A stretch of DNA of 64,000 nt from Pseudoruegeria sp. SHC-113 (GTDB taxonomy: Bacteria > Pseudomonadota > Alphaproteobacteria > Rhodobacterales > Rhodobacteraceae), in contig NZ_JAHUBR010000001.1 of the NCBI RefSeq assembly GCF_025376885.1, forward strand, positions 496,001-560,000. The letters run 5' to 3'. The position numbers were made by a program, and so were the translations under genes. Within the stretch, counting starts at the first letter, position 1, and each line of letters opens with the position of its first letter. Positions 7,327 through 16,782 of the stretch are shown piece after piece. Below the pieces are notes generated by a model. It saw nothing but the letters and a program-made list of their open reading frames with translations. It was not told the DNA's origin and made no database searches.

Positions 7327-8349
7327 CTAGTTAAACGTCCCCGAAACACGCCCGAGCAGCATGAAGGCGCGGGCGGTGCGGGTGCCGGAGAAGGCCGCGA
7401 TCTCGGCGTCGGTGGCCCCATCGGCAAACTCGGCAAAGCGGGTGTCGAACTGGCGCAGGAAGTGGTGCGCGGCGTCGCGGAAGATCGGATCGGCCCGCAT
7501 CCGTGCCGCCGTGAGCGCCAGCGAGGAGCGATCCCGGATCCCGCCCAGAGGCGCAACGGCGCGACCCCGCTCACCGGCCGCGAAAGCCCGCCAGATCTCG
7601 GGCCGCGCGCGGTCCGGGCGCAGGTCGTCCATGTAGATGCCTTCCTCGCTCAGCAGCGTCAGCACGTCCTGCGCGGCCTGCACGAGCTTGGCGGTGTCGC
7701 GGTGCTTGAGCGCCAGCCGCAAGGCGGTGAAGCCGTCCACGTCATCTGCATCTTCAGGGAAATTCAGCGCCCGCACGAAATCGGCGCGCGAAAGCGGCGG
7801 CTGCAGCGCTTCGGCGGGGGTGCCGAGCGCCAGCGCGGCCTGGCCTTCTTCCGTGGCGGTTTTCACCACCTCGCGGGAGATCTTCACCGCTTCGCCTTTC
7901 TCGCGCGAGGAGGTGAAGGTGGCGATCCTGTCCTCGGTTTCCTTGGTGCGCGCCGCGATCTCGTCGAGCTTCTTCTCGACCTCGGGCTTGCGCACGCTCT
8001 CCATCGCCTTCTGCTGGGCCACGTAGCTCAGGCGCAGCGCGTCGATGGCGGCCTGCAGCCGGGCGCTTTCCTCGCGCATGATGCGGCTGCTCTTGGCCGC
8101 CCACGCGCCGATCCAGATCATTGCGACGGGCAGGAAGATCGCCATCATCACCATGACGAAATGCAGCGGATCCAGCCCGGAAAGCGCAGCGCTTTCGCCG
8201 CGCATCAGGTAGAAGAAACCGCCGACGAAGGCGATCCAGACCACGGTGAGGATCACCCCGATGCGGTCAGCCGCAGAGGCTCCGCTGTCGCGGGACTGCA
8301 CGGAATAGATGCCGGCGGCGGGCCGGCCCTTCTCTTGCGGTTCGGCCAT
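7327..8349 (-). CDS. Conserved membrane protein with coiled coil, greA operon
   Basis: A 340-residue protein I cannot assign. It has two membrane helices (about residues 29-48 and 63-86), then a long charged, heptad-like region (about 90-170, rich in E/K/R/A) likely to be a coiled coil, then a helical cytoplasmic C-terminal domain. It starts 33 bases after greA on the same strand, so it probably shares the greA transcript. The topology suggests an inner-membrane anchor with a cytoplasmic body. No enzymatic motif is visible. Confidence 0.7.
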   Translation of the reverse strand: MAEPQEKGRPAAGIYSVQSRDSGASAADRIGVILTVVWIAFVGGFFYLMRGESAALSGLDPLHFVMVMMAIFLPVAMIWIGAWAAKSSRIMREESARLQAAIDALRLSYVAQQKAMESVRKPEVEKKLDEIAARTKETEDRIATFTSSREKGEAVKISREVVKTATEEGQAALALGTPAEALQPPLSRADFVRALNFPEDADDVDGFTALRLALKHRDTAKLVQAAQDVLTLLSEEGIYMDDLRPDRARPEIWRAFAAGERGRAVAPLGGIRDRSSLALTAARMRADPIFRDAAHHFLRQFDTRFAEFADGATDAEIAAFSGTRTARAFMLLGRVSGTFN

Positions 8350-8382
8350 AAAACAGCCTCCTGCGCCCGGGCCGCCTTTGCC

Positions 8383-8853
8383 TCAGACGTATTTCACACT
8401 CAAAATTTCGTAGCTCCGCTCGCCACCGGGCGTGCGGACTTCAACACTGTCGCCTTCTTCCTTGCCGATCAGGGCACGGGCCAGCGGGGATTTGAGGTTC
8501 AGCAGGCCCTTTTCGATATTGGCCTCTGCCTCGCCGACGATCTGGTACGTCTTTTCCTCGTCGGTGTCTTCGTCCACGAGTTGCACCGTCGCGCCAAACT
8601 TGATGGCGCCGGACAGCGAGGCGGGGTCGATCACCTCGGCGAGCGAGAGCATGCCCTCAAGCTCCTTGATCCGGCCTTCGATGAAGCTCTGCTTTTCACG
8701 CGCGGAATGGTACTCGGCATTTTCCGACAGATCGCCATGCTCGCGGGCTTCGGCGATGGCCTTGATGATGGCCGGGCGCTCCACGGACTTGAGCTTCTTG
8801 AGTTCTCCATCCAGCGCGATGTGGCCGGCGCGGGTCATCGGTATCTTTTCCAT
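8383..8853 (-). CDS. greA: Transcription elongation factor GreA
   Basis: A 156-residue GreA: an N-terminal coiled-coil finger ([22 protein letters not shown]... with the acidic tip [14 protein letters not shown]) and a C-terminal FKBP-like domain ([13 protein letters not shown]). It rescues backtracked RNA polymerase by stimulating transcript cleavage. The start [10 protein letters not shown] at 8853 gives the usual family length; the frame stays open further upstream but that part lacks homology. It heads a two-gene operon. Confidence 0.95.
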   Translation of the reverse strand: MEKIPMTRAGHIALDGELKKLKSVERPAIIKAIAEAREHGDLSENAEYHSAREKQSFIEGRIKELEGMLSLAEVIDPASLSGAIKFGATVQLVDEDTDEEKTYQIVGEAEANIEKGLLNLKSPLARALIGKEEGDSVEVRTPGGERSYEILSVKYV

Positions 8854-9175
8854 GAAGGCCCTGTTTTCTTCGTGTTTATGACGGCGGCAATATCCGCTTG
8901 TTAACTCAGGCGGCGCGGCGAAAGTCAAGCCTGCGCGCTTGCGCCCGGCGCTTGCCTGCCGCTGCCTGCGCCAGTGCCGAAATGCCGGGGCGGCGGTTTA
9001 GCCGGGGAAGGCGGGCCATGGCAAGGGGGCGGTGAGGGGGATTTGCGGGGCCGAATGTCGCTATCAGCCGGAATAACGCTGTGTTCCGATTGACCGGTGG
9101 GGGCGGGATTTGTAGGCCATTCTTCCAGAGAGCTAGCGAACATGGATGAGCGCGCTGCGCCGCGGGGAAGAGAAT
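8854..9175. other. Divergent intergenic region between greA and ETF-QO
   Basis: This stretch of 322 bases separates divergent greA and the ETF-QO gene and must hold both promoters. Its greA-proximal part contains a single GTTAAC; the middle is G+C-rich with no open frame of credible composition. I see no clear sigma-70 pair, hairpin or RNA gene here. Confidence 0.5.
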
Positions 9176-10828
9176 ATGTCTGAGATCGAACGCGAATCGA
9201 TGGAATACGATGTGGTCATCGTCGGGGCCGGCCCTGCCGGTCTGTCGGCGGCCATCCGCCTGAAACAACTGGACGTCGACCTGAACGTCGTCGTGCTGGA
9301 GAAGGGCTCCGAAGTGGGCGCACATATTCTTTCGGGCGCGGTGCTGGACCCGAGCGGGCTGGATGCGCTGATCCCGGACTGGAAGGAAAAGGGCGCGCCG
9401 CTCAACACGCCGGTGACGGAGGACAACTTCTACGTCCTCGGGGCCGCCGGCCAGATCCGCGTGCCGAACTGGCCGATGCCGCCGCTGATGAACAACCACG
9501 GCAACTACATCGTGTCGATGGGCAACGTCTGCCGCTGGATGGCCGAACAGGCCGAAGGGCTGGGCGTCGAGATCTTCCCGGGCATGGCCTGCTCCGAGCT
9601 GGTTTACGGCGAGAATGGCGAAGTGAAGGGCGTGGTGGCCGGTGAGTTCGGCAAGAACCCCGACGGCACGCCGGGGCCGGGCTATGAGCCGGGCATGGAA
9701 CTGCATGGCAAATACGTGTTCCTGTCCGAAGGCGTGCGCGGCTCGCTCGCCAAGGAAGTGATCGCGAAATACAACCTCTCCGAAGGGCACGAGCCGCAGA
9801 AATTCGGACTTGGTATGAAAGAGATCTGGGAGATCGACCCGGCCAAGCACAAGGAAGGCACCGTGACCCACACGATGGGCTGGCCCCTTGGCTCCAACGC
9901 GGGCGGCGGCTCCTTCATCTACCACCTGGAGAACAACCAGGTCTATGTGGGCTTCGTGGTGCACCTGAACTACGAAAACCCGCATCTCTTCCCCTACATG
10001 GAGTTCCAGCGCTTCAAGCACCACCCGATGGTGGCCGAGCTGCTGAAAGGCGGCAAGCGTGTGGCCTATGGCGCGCGGGCGATCAGCGAAGGCGGCTATC
10101 AGTCGATGCCGAAGATGGTCGCGCCGGGCGTGGCACTGCTGGGCTGCTCTGTGGGCATGGTCAACGTGCCGCGCATCAAGGGCAACCACAACGCGATGCT
10201 CTCGGGCAAGGCCGCCGCCGAAGCCGCTTTCGAAGCCATCAAGGCCGAGCGTTCGGGCGATGAGCTTTCGGATTACGAGGTCGAGGTGCGCGAAGGCGCG
10301 ATCGGCAAGGATCTGAAGCGCGTGCGCAACGTGAAGCCGCTCTGGAGCAAGTTCGGCCTCACCACCTCGCTGGTGGCCGGTGGCTTCGACATGTGGGTGA
10401 ACAACCTTTTCGGCTTCTCCCCCTTCGGCACGCTCAAGCACGGCAAGACGGATGCACAGGCCACGGGCCGCGCCTCGCTCTACCCGGAGATCGACTACCC
10501 CAAGCCCGATGGCACGCTCTCGTTTGACCGCCTGACCAACGTCAGCTTCTCGATGACGAACCACGAGGAAAGCCAGCCCTGCCACCTGCAACTGAAGGAT
10601 GCGAGCATCCCGATCATGGTGAACCTGCCCCAGTTCGACGAACCGGCGCAGCGCTATTGCCCGGCGGGCGTCTACGAGGTGGTGCGTGAGGAAGGCAAGG
10701 ATCCGCGCTTCGTGGTGAACTTCCAGAACTGCGTCCACTGCAAAACCTGCGACATCAAGGATCCCTCCCAGAACATCAACTGGGCCACGCCGCAGGGTGG
10801 GGACGGGCCGAACTACCCGAACATGTAA
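9176..10828 (+). CDS. Electron transfer flavoprotein-ubiquinone oxidoreductase
   Basis: A 550-residue ETF-QO. The FAD-binding VIVGAGPAGLSAA is at residues 14-26; a GxGSNAGGGSFIYH region and a C-terminal 4Fe-4S ferredoxin segment follow, with cysteines at about 495, 519, 522 and 525 (CPAG, then NCVHCKTC). It is a peripheral inner-membrane enzyme that passes electrons from reduced ETF to ubiquinone during fatty-acid and amino-acid oxidation. I chose the ATG at 9176, preceded by GGGGAAGAG, over the ATG at 9146, matching the usual family length. Confidence 0.95.
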   Translation: MSEIERESMEYDVVIVGAGPAGLSAAIRLKQLDVDLNVVVLEKGSEVGAHILSGAVLDPSGLDALIPDWKEKGAPLNTPVTEDNFYVLGAAGQIRVPNWPMPPLMNNHGNYIVSMGNVCRWMAEQAEGLGVEIFPGMACSELVYGENGEVKGVVAGEFGKNPDGTPGPGYEPGMELHGKYVFLSEGVRGSLAKEVIAKYNLSEGHEPQKFGLGMKEIWEIDPAKHKEGTVTHTMGWPLGSNAGGGSFIYHLENNQVYVGFVVHLNYENPHLFPYMEFQRFKHHPMVAELLKGGKRVAYGARAISEGGYQSMPKMVAPGVALLGCSVGMVNVPRIKGNHNAMLSGKAAAEAAFEAIKAERSGDELSDYEVEVREGAIGKDLKRVRNVKPLWSKFGLTTSLVAGGFDMWVNNLFGFSPFGTLKHGKTDAQATGRASLYPEIDYPKPDGTLSFDRLTNVSFSMTNHEESQPCHLQLKDASIPIMVNLPQFDEPAQRYCPAGVYEVVREEGKDPRFVVNFQNCVHCKTCDIKDPSQNINWATPQGGDGPNYPNM

Positions 10829-10931
10829 CAATCTCGGCAGCGGGGCGCCCATAGCGGGCGCCCCGCATTGCCTTGCCCCTGCCGAGGCCCTAGATTCGGA
10901 TCAAGCAGTTCGAAATGACAGGGGCATTCGC

Positions 10932-12638
10932 GTGGTCAGGAAGCATCTGAGGGCACTTGCCGTGCTCGCATTCGCCGGGGCGCCATTCGCCCCCGTCGCC
11001 GTTCAGGCCGAAGACGGGCTCGCCGGGCCCTATCTGGCCGCCCGCCACGCCAGCATCTTCTCCGATTACGAAGCCGCCGCGAATTACTTCACGCGGGCGC
11101 TGCTGCGCGATCCGGGCAATCCGGCACTGATGGAGAACGCGCTCACCTCCTTCGTGGGCCTTGGCGATCTGGACCGTGCGGTGCCGGTGGCGCGCAAGAT
11201 GGTGGCCGATGGGATCAACTCCCAGACGGCGCATATGGTGCTGCTGACCGATCAGTTCCTAACCGGAGAATACACCGCCGCCGTGGCCGATCTGCAGTCG
11301 GGCCGCAGTGTGGGCCAGCTTGTGGACGGGCTCGCCGTGGCCTGGGGGCTTGTTGGCGAGGGCGAGATGGGCGAGGCGCTGGCCGAATTCGACGCCATGA
11401 GCGAACAACCGGGGCTGGCCGCCTTTGCGCTGTTCCATAAGGCGCTGGCGCTGGCCTCCGTGGGCGATTTCGAAGCCGCCGATCAGATCTTTTCTGGTGA
11501 AAGCGGCGTGACGCTGCAGGCCACCCGCCGCGGGGTCATGGCTCATGCGCAGGTGATGGGCCAACTCGATCGCGCCGAGGATGCCATTCAGCTGATCGAC
11601 GCTGTTGCCGGCCGCGATCTGGACCCGGAAATGCAGAGCCTGCGCGATGCGCTCGCCGCCGGGGAGGATGTACCCTACGACATCGTGCGCGACCCGAAAG
11701 AGGGGCTGGGCGAGGTCTTCTACATGGTCGCCGAGGCGCTGCGCTCGGACGCGATGCCGGGCTACACGCTGCTCTATTCGCGCATGTCCGAAGCGCTGCA
11801 TCCGGGTCAGATCGAGGTGCTGCTGATGAGCGCAGGCCTACTGGAAGAGATGGAGCGCTACACGCTGGCCACCGAAACCTATGACAAGGTGCCCGCCGAT
11901 CACCCGTCTTTCCATGCCGCCGAGCTGGGCCGCTCGCAGGCGCTGATGGATGCGGGCATGGAAGAGGCGTCCCTCGAAGTGCTGCGCCAGCTTGCCAAGA
12001 CGCACCCGGATCTGCCGCAGGTCCATGTCTCGCTCGGGGATCGTTACCGCCAGATGGAGCGGTTTGACGAGGCCTCCAAGGCCTATGACGTGGCGCTGGA
12101 GATCTACGGCGAGCCCAACGCGAGCCATTGGTTCGTCTACTATGCGCGCGGCATCACCCATGAGCGCGAGGACCGCTGGGAACTGGCCGAGGCCGACTTC
12201 CGCGAATCGCTCGAACTGGTGCCGGGCCAGCCGCAGGTGCTGAACTATCTCGGCTATTCGATGGTCGAGATGCAGATCAACCTCGATGAGGCGTTGCAGA
12301 TGATCGAGGAGGCCGTCGCAGCGCGGCCCGATGATGGCTACATCACGGATTCGCTGGGCTGGGTGCTGTATCGCCTTGGCCGCTACGAGGAGGCCGTGGT
12401 GCATATGGAGCGCGCCGCCGAGCTGATGCCGGTGGACCCGATCATCAACGATCACCTCGGCGATACCTACTGGGCTGTGGGCCGCCAGCTTGAGGCGCAG
12501 TTCCAATGGCGCCGGGCGCTGTCCTTCGATCCGGAGCCGGAAGAAGCCGAGCGCATCCGCCGCAAGCTCGAGGTGGGGCTCGACGTGGTGCTTGAGGAAG
12601 AGGGCGCCGATCCGATTTCCGTGGCCAATGACGGTTAG
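10932..12638 (+). CDS. TPR-repeat protein, secreted or periplasmic
   Basis: A 568-residue protein with an N-terminal signal ([15 protein letters not shown]... ending near VAVQAED) and tetratricopeptide repeats through most of its length. The clearest are in the last 200 residues, for example [20 protein letters not shown] and [23 protein letters not shown] solenoids mediate protein contacts; this type is widespread in Rhodobacterales upstream of ispE, but no specific function is known to me. The GTG at 10932 has AGGGGC upstream at good spacing. The stop overlaps the ispE start by 11 bases. Confidence 0.8.
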   Translation: MVRKHLRALAVLAFAGAPFAPVAVQAEDGLAGPYLAARHASIFSDYEAAANYFTRALLRDPGNPALMENALTSFVGLGDLDRAVPVARKMVADGINSQTAHMVLLTDQFLTGEYTAAVADLQSGRSVGQLVDGLAVAWGLVGEGEMGEALAEFDAMSEQPGLAAFALFHKALALASVGDFEAADQIFSGESGVTLQATRRGVMAHAQVMGQLDRAEDAIQLIDAVAGRDLDPEMQSLRDALAAGEDVPYDIVRDPKEGLGEVFYMVAEALRSDAMPGYTLLYSRMSEALHPGQIEVLLMSAGLLEEMERYTLATETYDKVPADHPSFHAAELGRSQALMDAGMEEASLEVLRQLAKTHPDLPQVHVSLGDRYRQMERFDEASKAYDVALEIYGEPNASHWFVYYARGITHEREDRWELAEADFRESLELVPGQPQVLNYLGYSMVEMQINLDEALQMIEEAVAARPDDGYITDSLGWVLYRLGRYEEAVVHMERAAELMPVDPIINDHLGDTYWAVGRQLEAQFQWRRALSFDPEPEEAERIRRKLEVGLDVVLEEEGADPISVANDG

Positions 12639-13464
12639 GGAATTCGCCCCGGCGAAGGTCAATCTCACGCTGCATGTAACGGGCCGCCGGCCCGATCGTT
12701 ACCATTTGCTGGATTCCTTCGTCGTGTTCGCTTCCGTTGGCGATTGGGTGCGGGCGGAGCCTGCCCCCGAAACGCGGCTCGCCGTGAGCGGACCCCGCGC
12801 CGAGGGCGTGCCGGTGGACGGCCGCAATCTGGTGCTGAAAGCCGCCGCGCTGTTGCCGGAGGTGCACGCCGGGATCATGCTTGAAAAACACCTGCCCGCC
12901 GCCGCCGGGATCGGAGGCGGCTCCAGCGATGCCGCCGCCACGCTGCGCGCGCTGGCGCGGCTGGGTGGCGCGGAGCTGCCTCCGGCGGAAGCTGTCTTGG
13001 CCTTGGGTGCGGATGTGCCCGTCTGCCTTGCGGGTCGCCCCTGCCGGATGGAAGGGATCGGGGAGCGGGTCACGCCGCTTTCGGGGGCTTTGCCGGAGAT
13101 GGGGATCCTGCTCGTCAATCCGGGCGTGGATGTGCCGACGCCAAAGGTCTTCGCCGCGCTGGACCGGCGAGACAATCCGCCGATGCCTGAGGCGCTGCCC
13201 GTCTGCGAGAGCCTCGGCGCTTTCACGGCCTTCCTTGCGCAGCAACGCAACGATCTGGAAGCACCCGCCCGCGCTCTTGAGCCCGTGATCGGCGAGGTGC
13301 TTGCCGCTCTTGCAGCCACCGATGGCTGTTCTCTGGCACGGATGTCGGGCTCCGGGGCGACCTGCTTTGGCCTGTATGAAAACGAGGCCGCCGCGCAGGC
13401 CGCAGCAAAGGCGCTGCAGCGTCATGTAGATTGGTGGGTGGCCGCGGGGAATGTTTTGCCCTGA
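12628..13464 (+). CDS. ispE: 4-diphosphocytidyl-2-C-methyl-D-erythritol kinase
   Basis: A 278-residue GHMP kinase. The N-terminal [21 protein letters not shown] is the IspE signature, [15 protein letters not shown] at residues 90-104 is the ATP-binding glycine loop, and [13 protein letters not shown] is the C-terminal GHMP motif. It phosphorylates CDP-ME in the MEP isoprenoid pathway. The ATG at 12628 lies inside the end of the TPR gene, so translation is probably coupled. A prenyl diphosphate synthase lies just downstream on the other strand. Confidence 0.95.
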   Translation: MTVREFAPAKVNLTLHVTGRRPDRYHLLDSFVVFASVGDWVRAEPAPETRLAVSGPRAEGVPVDGRNLVLKAAALLPEVHAGIMLEKHLPAAAGIGGGSSDAAATLRALARLGGAELPPAEAVLALGADVPVCLAGRPCRMEGIGERVTPLSGALPEMGILLVNPGVDVPTPKVFAALDRRDNPPMPEALPVCESLGAFTAFLAQQRNDLEAPARALEPVIGEVLAALAATDGCSLARMSGSGATCFGLYENEAAAQAAAKALQRHVDWWVAAGNVLP

Positions 13465-13468
13465 CAAA

Positions 13469-13551
13469 GCCGGGCAGGCCTCGCCCGAGGTGGGGGCGAA
13501 GCCCCCGCCTTGGGGGCGGGCGGGGGCTGCCCGGCGTGCCGCCGGGCGAAC
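13469..13551. repeat. Structured palindromic element between ispE and prenyl synthase
   Basis: In the gap between converging genes, GCCGGGCAG (13469-13477) pairs with CTGCCCGGC (13527-13535), enclosing GGGGGC-GAA-GCCCCC (13492-13506) and further G/C blocks. There is no T-run. It may act as a bidirectional transcription block or be a dispersed palindromic repeat, like those at 7205 and 53963. Confidence 0.55.
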
Positions 13552-13574
13552 CGAAATCATAAGGTAGGGAGTGC

Positions 13575-14573
13575 CTAGCTTATCCGCTCGACAACGTAGT
13601 CGGCGATGTCCGTCAGCATATCGCGGATCGGATGATCGGGCAGGACAGCAATCGCCTCCTTGGCCTGCACCGACCACGCCAACGCTTCCTGCCGGGTTTC
13701 CTCCAGCGTGCCGTGCTTGCGCAGCAATTCCAGCGCATGTTCGAGATCGCCGTCTTCCTGCTTGCGCTTCTCGATCACGCGGGCCCAGAAGGCGCGTTCC
13801 TCGGCATCGGCGCAGGCCACGGCCTTGATCACGGGCAGCGTCAGCTTGCCTTCGCGGAAGTCATCGCCCACATTCTTGCCCGTCTGCTCGGCCAGCCCGC
13901 CGTAATCCAGCAGATCATCCACGATCTGGAAGCTGATCCCCAGCGCATCGCCATAGGTGAACAGCGCCTTCACATGAGCCTCATCCGCTCCGGCGATCAC
14001 GCCGCCCACTTCCGTGGCCGCCGAAAACAGTGCCGCCGTCTTACCGCGGATCACCTGCATGTAGATCGCCTCGTCGGTGCGCAGATCCTGCGCCGCCGTC
14101 AGCTGCAGCACCTCGCCTTCCGCGATCGTGGCAGAGGCGTTGGAGAGGATGTCCAGTACCCGCAGGTTGCCGGTTTCCACCATCAGCTGGAAGGCGCGGG
14201 AAAACAGGTAATCCCCCACCAGCACGGAGGATTTATTGTCCCACAGCAGGTTGGCGGTGGGGCGGCCGCGCCGCTGGGCGCTTTCGTCCACCACGTCGTC
14301 ATGCAGCAGCGTAGCGGTGTGGATGAACTCCACCGTGGCGGCGAGATTGATGTGATAGGGCCCTTCGTAGCCGCAGAGCCGCGCGGCGGCCAGGGTGAGC
14401 ATCGGGCGCAGGCGTTTGCCGCCGGCCTCCACAAGGTGGCGCGTCACCTCCGGGATCCGCGGCGCATGTTCCGACGCCATGCGCACGGCAATCAGATCGT
14501 TCACCGCGTCCAGATCCGCGGACAGATGGGCGCTCAGGCGCTCGTGGGGTTTGGTTGTGCTATCCAATGCCAT
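13575..14573 (-). CDS. Polyprenyl (probably decaprenyl) diphosphate synthase
   Basis: A 332-residue trans-prenyltransferase. It has GGKRLRPML (51-59), the first aspartate-rich motif HDDVVDE (91-97) followed by RRGRPTAN, and the second motif DDLLDYGG with downstream GKNVGDDFREGKLTLP. These enzymes condense IPP onto an allylic primer to make the ubiquinone side chain; decaprenyl (UQ-10) is expected in this order, but chain length cannot be read from the motifs. I chose the ATG at 14573; a GTG codon sits just before it. Confidence 0.9.
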   Translation of the reverse strand: MALDSTTKPHERLSAHLSADLDAVNDLIAVRMASEHAPRIPEVTRHLVEAGGKRLRPMLTLAAARLCGYEGPYHINLAATVEFIHTATLLHDDVVDESAQRRGRPTANLLWDNKSSVLVGDYLFSRAFQLMVETGNLRVLDILSNASATIAEGEVLQLTAAQDLRTDEAIYMQVIRGKTAALFSAATEVGGVIAGADEAHVKALFTYGDALGISFQIVDDLLDYGGLAEQTGKNVGDDFREGKLTLPVIKAVACADAEERAFWARVIEKRKQEDGDLEHALELLRKHGTLEETRQEALAWSVQAKEAIAVLPDHPIRDMLTDIADYVVERIS

Positions 14574-14629
14574 CACGCTCTCGTCACTGCTCTCGACAAA
14601 TGCAGGGGGAACTCATTAGTTGTCAGACT

Positions 14630-14854
14630 ATGAAAGAACTCATGCGTACCAACGACCCGACCCTGATCGCATTCGCCAAAGCCCTGCTTCAGGGGGAGGG
14701 TATAGACTGCTTTGAAATGGACGTAAATATGAGCGTCCTTGAAGGGTCCATCGGCATTTTGCCACGCCGGATGCTGGTGCGCAGCGAGGATCATTTCCGC
14801 GCCGCTGCCGTGCTGCGCGACAATGACATCCCCGTCTCGGAAGCGGGGCGGTGA
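14630..14854 (+). CDS. DUF2007 domain protein
   Basis: A 74-residue protein matching the DUF2007 family (putative signal-transducing small domain): MKELMRTNDPTLIAFAKALL, GEGIDCFEMDVNMSVLEG and a C-terminal VLRDNDI. The ATG at 14630 was kept because family members begin MKELxRTND. It is divergent from the prenyl synthase and its TGA overlaps the GTG of the methyltransferase gene (GTGA), a pairing I recall as frequent in Rhodobacterales. The molecular role is unknown. Confidence 0.85.
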   Translation: MKELMRTNDPTLIAFAKALLQGEGIDCFEMDVNMSVLEGSIGILPRRMLVRSEDHFRAAAVLRDNDIPVSEAGR

Positions 14855-15600
14855 GCCAGCCTGACCTGACGCAAGACGCGTTTCTGGGCGGGCGGCTTTC
14901 GGTCTGGCAGCCGCGCGCGGGCTACAGGGCCGGGGTGGATCCGGTTTTGCTGGCCGCAGCCGTGCCCGCAAAGGCGGGTGACAACGTGCTGGAGCTGGGC
15001 TGCGGCGCGGGCGTGGCCAGCCTCTGCCTTGCGGCGCGGGTGCCGGGGCTGGTGCAGGCTGGTATCGAGGTTCAGCCCTTCTACGCCGCTCTGGCGCGGC
15101 GCAACGCGGAAGAAAACGGCGTGGCGCTTGAGGTTTTTGAGGGCGATCTGGCCGCGCCGCCGGAGGCGCTGAAGGCACGGAGTTTCACCCATGTGATCGC
15201 CAACCCGCCCTATTTCCTGCGCAATCGGGGCACTGCCGCGCCGCAGGCCGGGCGGGAGCGCGCAATGGGTGAAGAAACCCTTCTGGCCGACTGGCTCTCT
15301 ACGGCAGCGCGGCGCCTTGCGCCGAAGGGCTGGCTGACGCTGATCCAGGATGCCGAACGCCTGCCCGATCTGCTGCGCGACATGCCCGCGAGCCTTGGAA
15401 GCCTCACGGTTTTGCCCCTCGCCGCACGGGAAGGCCGCGCTGCCCACCGGGTGATCCTGCAGGCGCGCAAAGGCGGGCAGGCGGCGTTTTGCTTGCGTGC
15501 GCCCGTCGTGATGCATGACGGCCCCCGCCACATCGTCGACGGGGAGGATTACGCGCCGATGATCCGCGCGGTGCTGCGGGAGGGCGCGGCGCTCGGCTAA
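14851..15600 (+). CDS. tRNA1(Val) (adenine-N6)-methyltransferase-like protein (TrmN6/YfiC family)
   Basis: A 249-residue SAM-dependent methyltransferase: motif I LELGCGAGVASL at residues 47-58 and the N6-adenine catalytic motif NPPY at 118-121. The overall pattern is that of YfiC-like tRNA m6A37 methyltransferases. The GTG start overlaps the DUF2007 stop. The RNA target is inferred from the family; an rRNA or other tRNA target cannot be excluded. Confidence 0.8.
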   Translation: MSQPDLTQDAFLGGRLSVWQPRAGYRAGVDPVLLAAAVPAKAGDNVLELGCGAGVASLCLAARVPGLVQAGIEVQPFYAALARRNAEENGVALEVFEGDLAAPPEALKARSFTHVIANPPYFLRNRGTAAPQAGRERAMGEETLLADWLSTAARRLAPKGWLTLIQDAERLPDLLRDMPASLGSLTVLPLAAREGRAAHRVILQARKGGQAAFCLRAPVVMHDGPRHIVDGEDYAPMIRAVLREGAALG

Positions 15601-15736
15601 GCCCCTGCCCGCCGCTGCATCGCAGCGCGCAAAGGCTTGCCGATTTGCGCTGAATTTTACCGGCAGAGCGTGACACGACTCGGATTATGTGCTGCACTCA
15701 TACTGTTGTTACACAGACCAACACAGGAGGACGAAC

Positions 15737-15904
15737 ATGAGCGTCAGCGCACATGTAGCTGAACTGCAGAAGAAGCACCACATCCTCTCGGAGAAGGTTG
15801 AAAACGCACTCCGAAGCCCTTCTACGGACGATCTTGAGATCGCGGCGCTGAAGAAACAGAAGCTGCGCATCAAGGAAGAAATCCAGCGCCTTTCGACTGT
15901 CTGA
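15737..15904 (+). CDS. YdcH family (DUF465) small coiled-coil protein
   Basis: A 55-residue charged helical protein: VAELQKKHHILSEKVE, then DLEIAALKKQKLRIKEEI, the two-helix pattern of the YdcH/DUF465 family. Function is unknown; the family is small, cytosolic and widespread in Proteobacteria. The ATG at 15737 has an excellent ribosome site (CAGGAGGA at 15724-15731). It converges with the transporter gene, leaving 14 bases. Confidence 0.88.
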   Translation: MSVSAHVAELQKKHHILSEKVENALRSPSTDDLEIAALKKQKLRIKEEIQRLSTV

Positions 15905-15918
15905 CCTTTACCTCAACT

Positions 15919-16782
15919 TCATGTTTTGGCACTGGCGCGGGCCGCCAGTGCCGCACCACCAGTGATCAGCAGCGCCGCCGCCAGCAGAAGCCAGCTTGGC
16001 GCTGCAATCCCAAAGATGACCAGCGCCAGAGTTGACAGCAAGGGGGCCGCGTAGGACGCGACGCCCAAAAGCTGGATGTCGCCCTGTTTCACCCCGATAT
16101 CCCAGACGTAGAAGGCCAGCCCCACCGGGCCGAGCCCCAACGCCAGAACAGCGCCCCAACCAAGGGCGTCCTGCGGCCAAACCGTTGTTTCCAAAGCCAG
16201 ATGCGCTATGGCTGAAAGCACCGCCGTGGCAAGGCAGAAGACGGCCACCGAGGCAGTGGGCGTTTCGCCGAGTCGCCGCGAGAGCACCGAGTAGCCCGAC
16301 CACGTGAGCGCGCAGAGAAAGGCCAGCCCGTAGCCCGGCAGCGCACTGCCCTCAAAGGCCGCTCCCCCGCGCAACACGATGAGCGCCGCCCCGGCAAAAC
16401 CGATGAGTGCGCCAAGGACATGGCCGGCCCGCAAGCTTTCGCCGGGCAGCAGGCCCGAAAACAGCACGATGAGCAGGGGCCAGAGATAGGCAATCAGCCC
16501 GGCCTCTGCCGCCGGGGCCATGCGCAGGGCGGAAAAATACAGAAAATGGTAGCCAAAAAGCCCCAGCGTGCCGAAGGCATAGACGCGTAGGGGGATCGCT
16601 TTCAGCTGGCCGAACCCACCCGTGCGCCAGACCCAGATCAGCCCGATCGCGCCGCCGATCGAGAAGCAGAGCGCGTTCAGAAGGAATGGCGGCACCGGCG
16701 CGCTGCCCACGGTGAAAAGCGCCAGCAGCGCCCAGAGCAGCACGGCGATGAAGCCGATGGCCGTTGCGCGGGATTTTGTCAT
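15919..16782 (-). CDS. EamA-type DMT family exporter
   Basis: A 287-residue protein with about ten membrane helices in two EamA halves; the second half has WSGYSVLSRRLGE and GLGPVGLAFYVWDIGVKQGD. The spacing resembles aromatic amino acid exporters of the YddG type, but substrate is uncertain. Its start overlaps the stop of the LysR gene by 4 bases (ATGA), so regulator and transporter form one operon, which suggests that LysR controls this export function. Confidence 0.82.
   Translation of the reverse strand: MTKSRATAIGFIAVLLWALLALFTVGSAPVPPFLLNALCFSIGGAIGLIWVWRTGGFGQLKAIPLRVYAFGTLGLFGYHFLYFSALRMAPAAEAGLIAYLWPLLIVLFSGLLPGESLRAGHVLGALIGFAGAALIVLRGGAAFEGSALPGYGLAFLCALTWSGYSVLSRRLGETPTASVAVFCLATAVLSAIAHLALETTVWPQDALGWGAVLALGLGPVGLAFYVWDIGVKQGDIQLLGVASYAAPLLSTLALVIFGIAAPSWLLLAAALLITGGAALAARASAKT

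Noticed and set aside
8890-8910. Single GTTAAC near greA as a CtrA site
   Set aside because: One half-site without the second TTAA at N7 spacing is expected by chance.
8906-10852. 648-codon minus-strand open frame opposite ETF-QO
   Set aside because: Antisense shadow of a certain gene; His/Arg/Val-rich composition and no motif.
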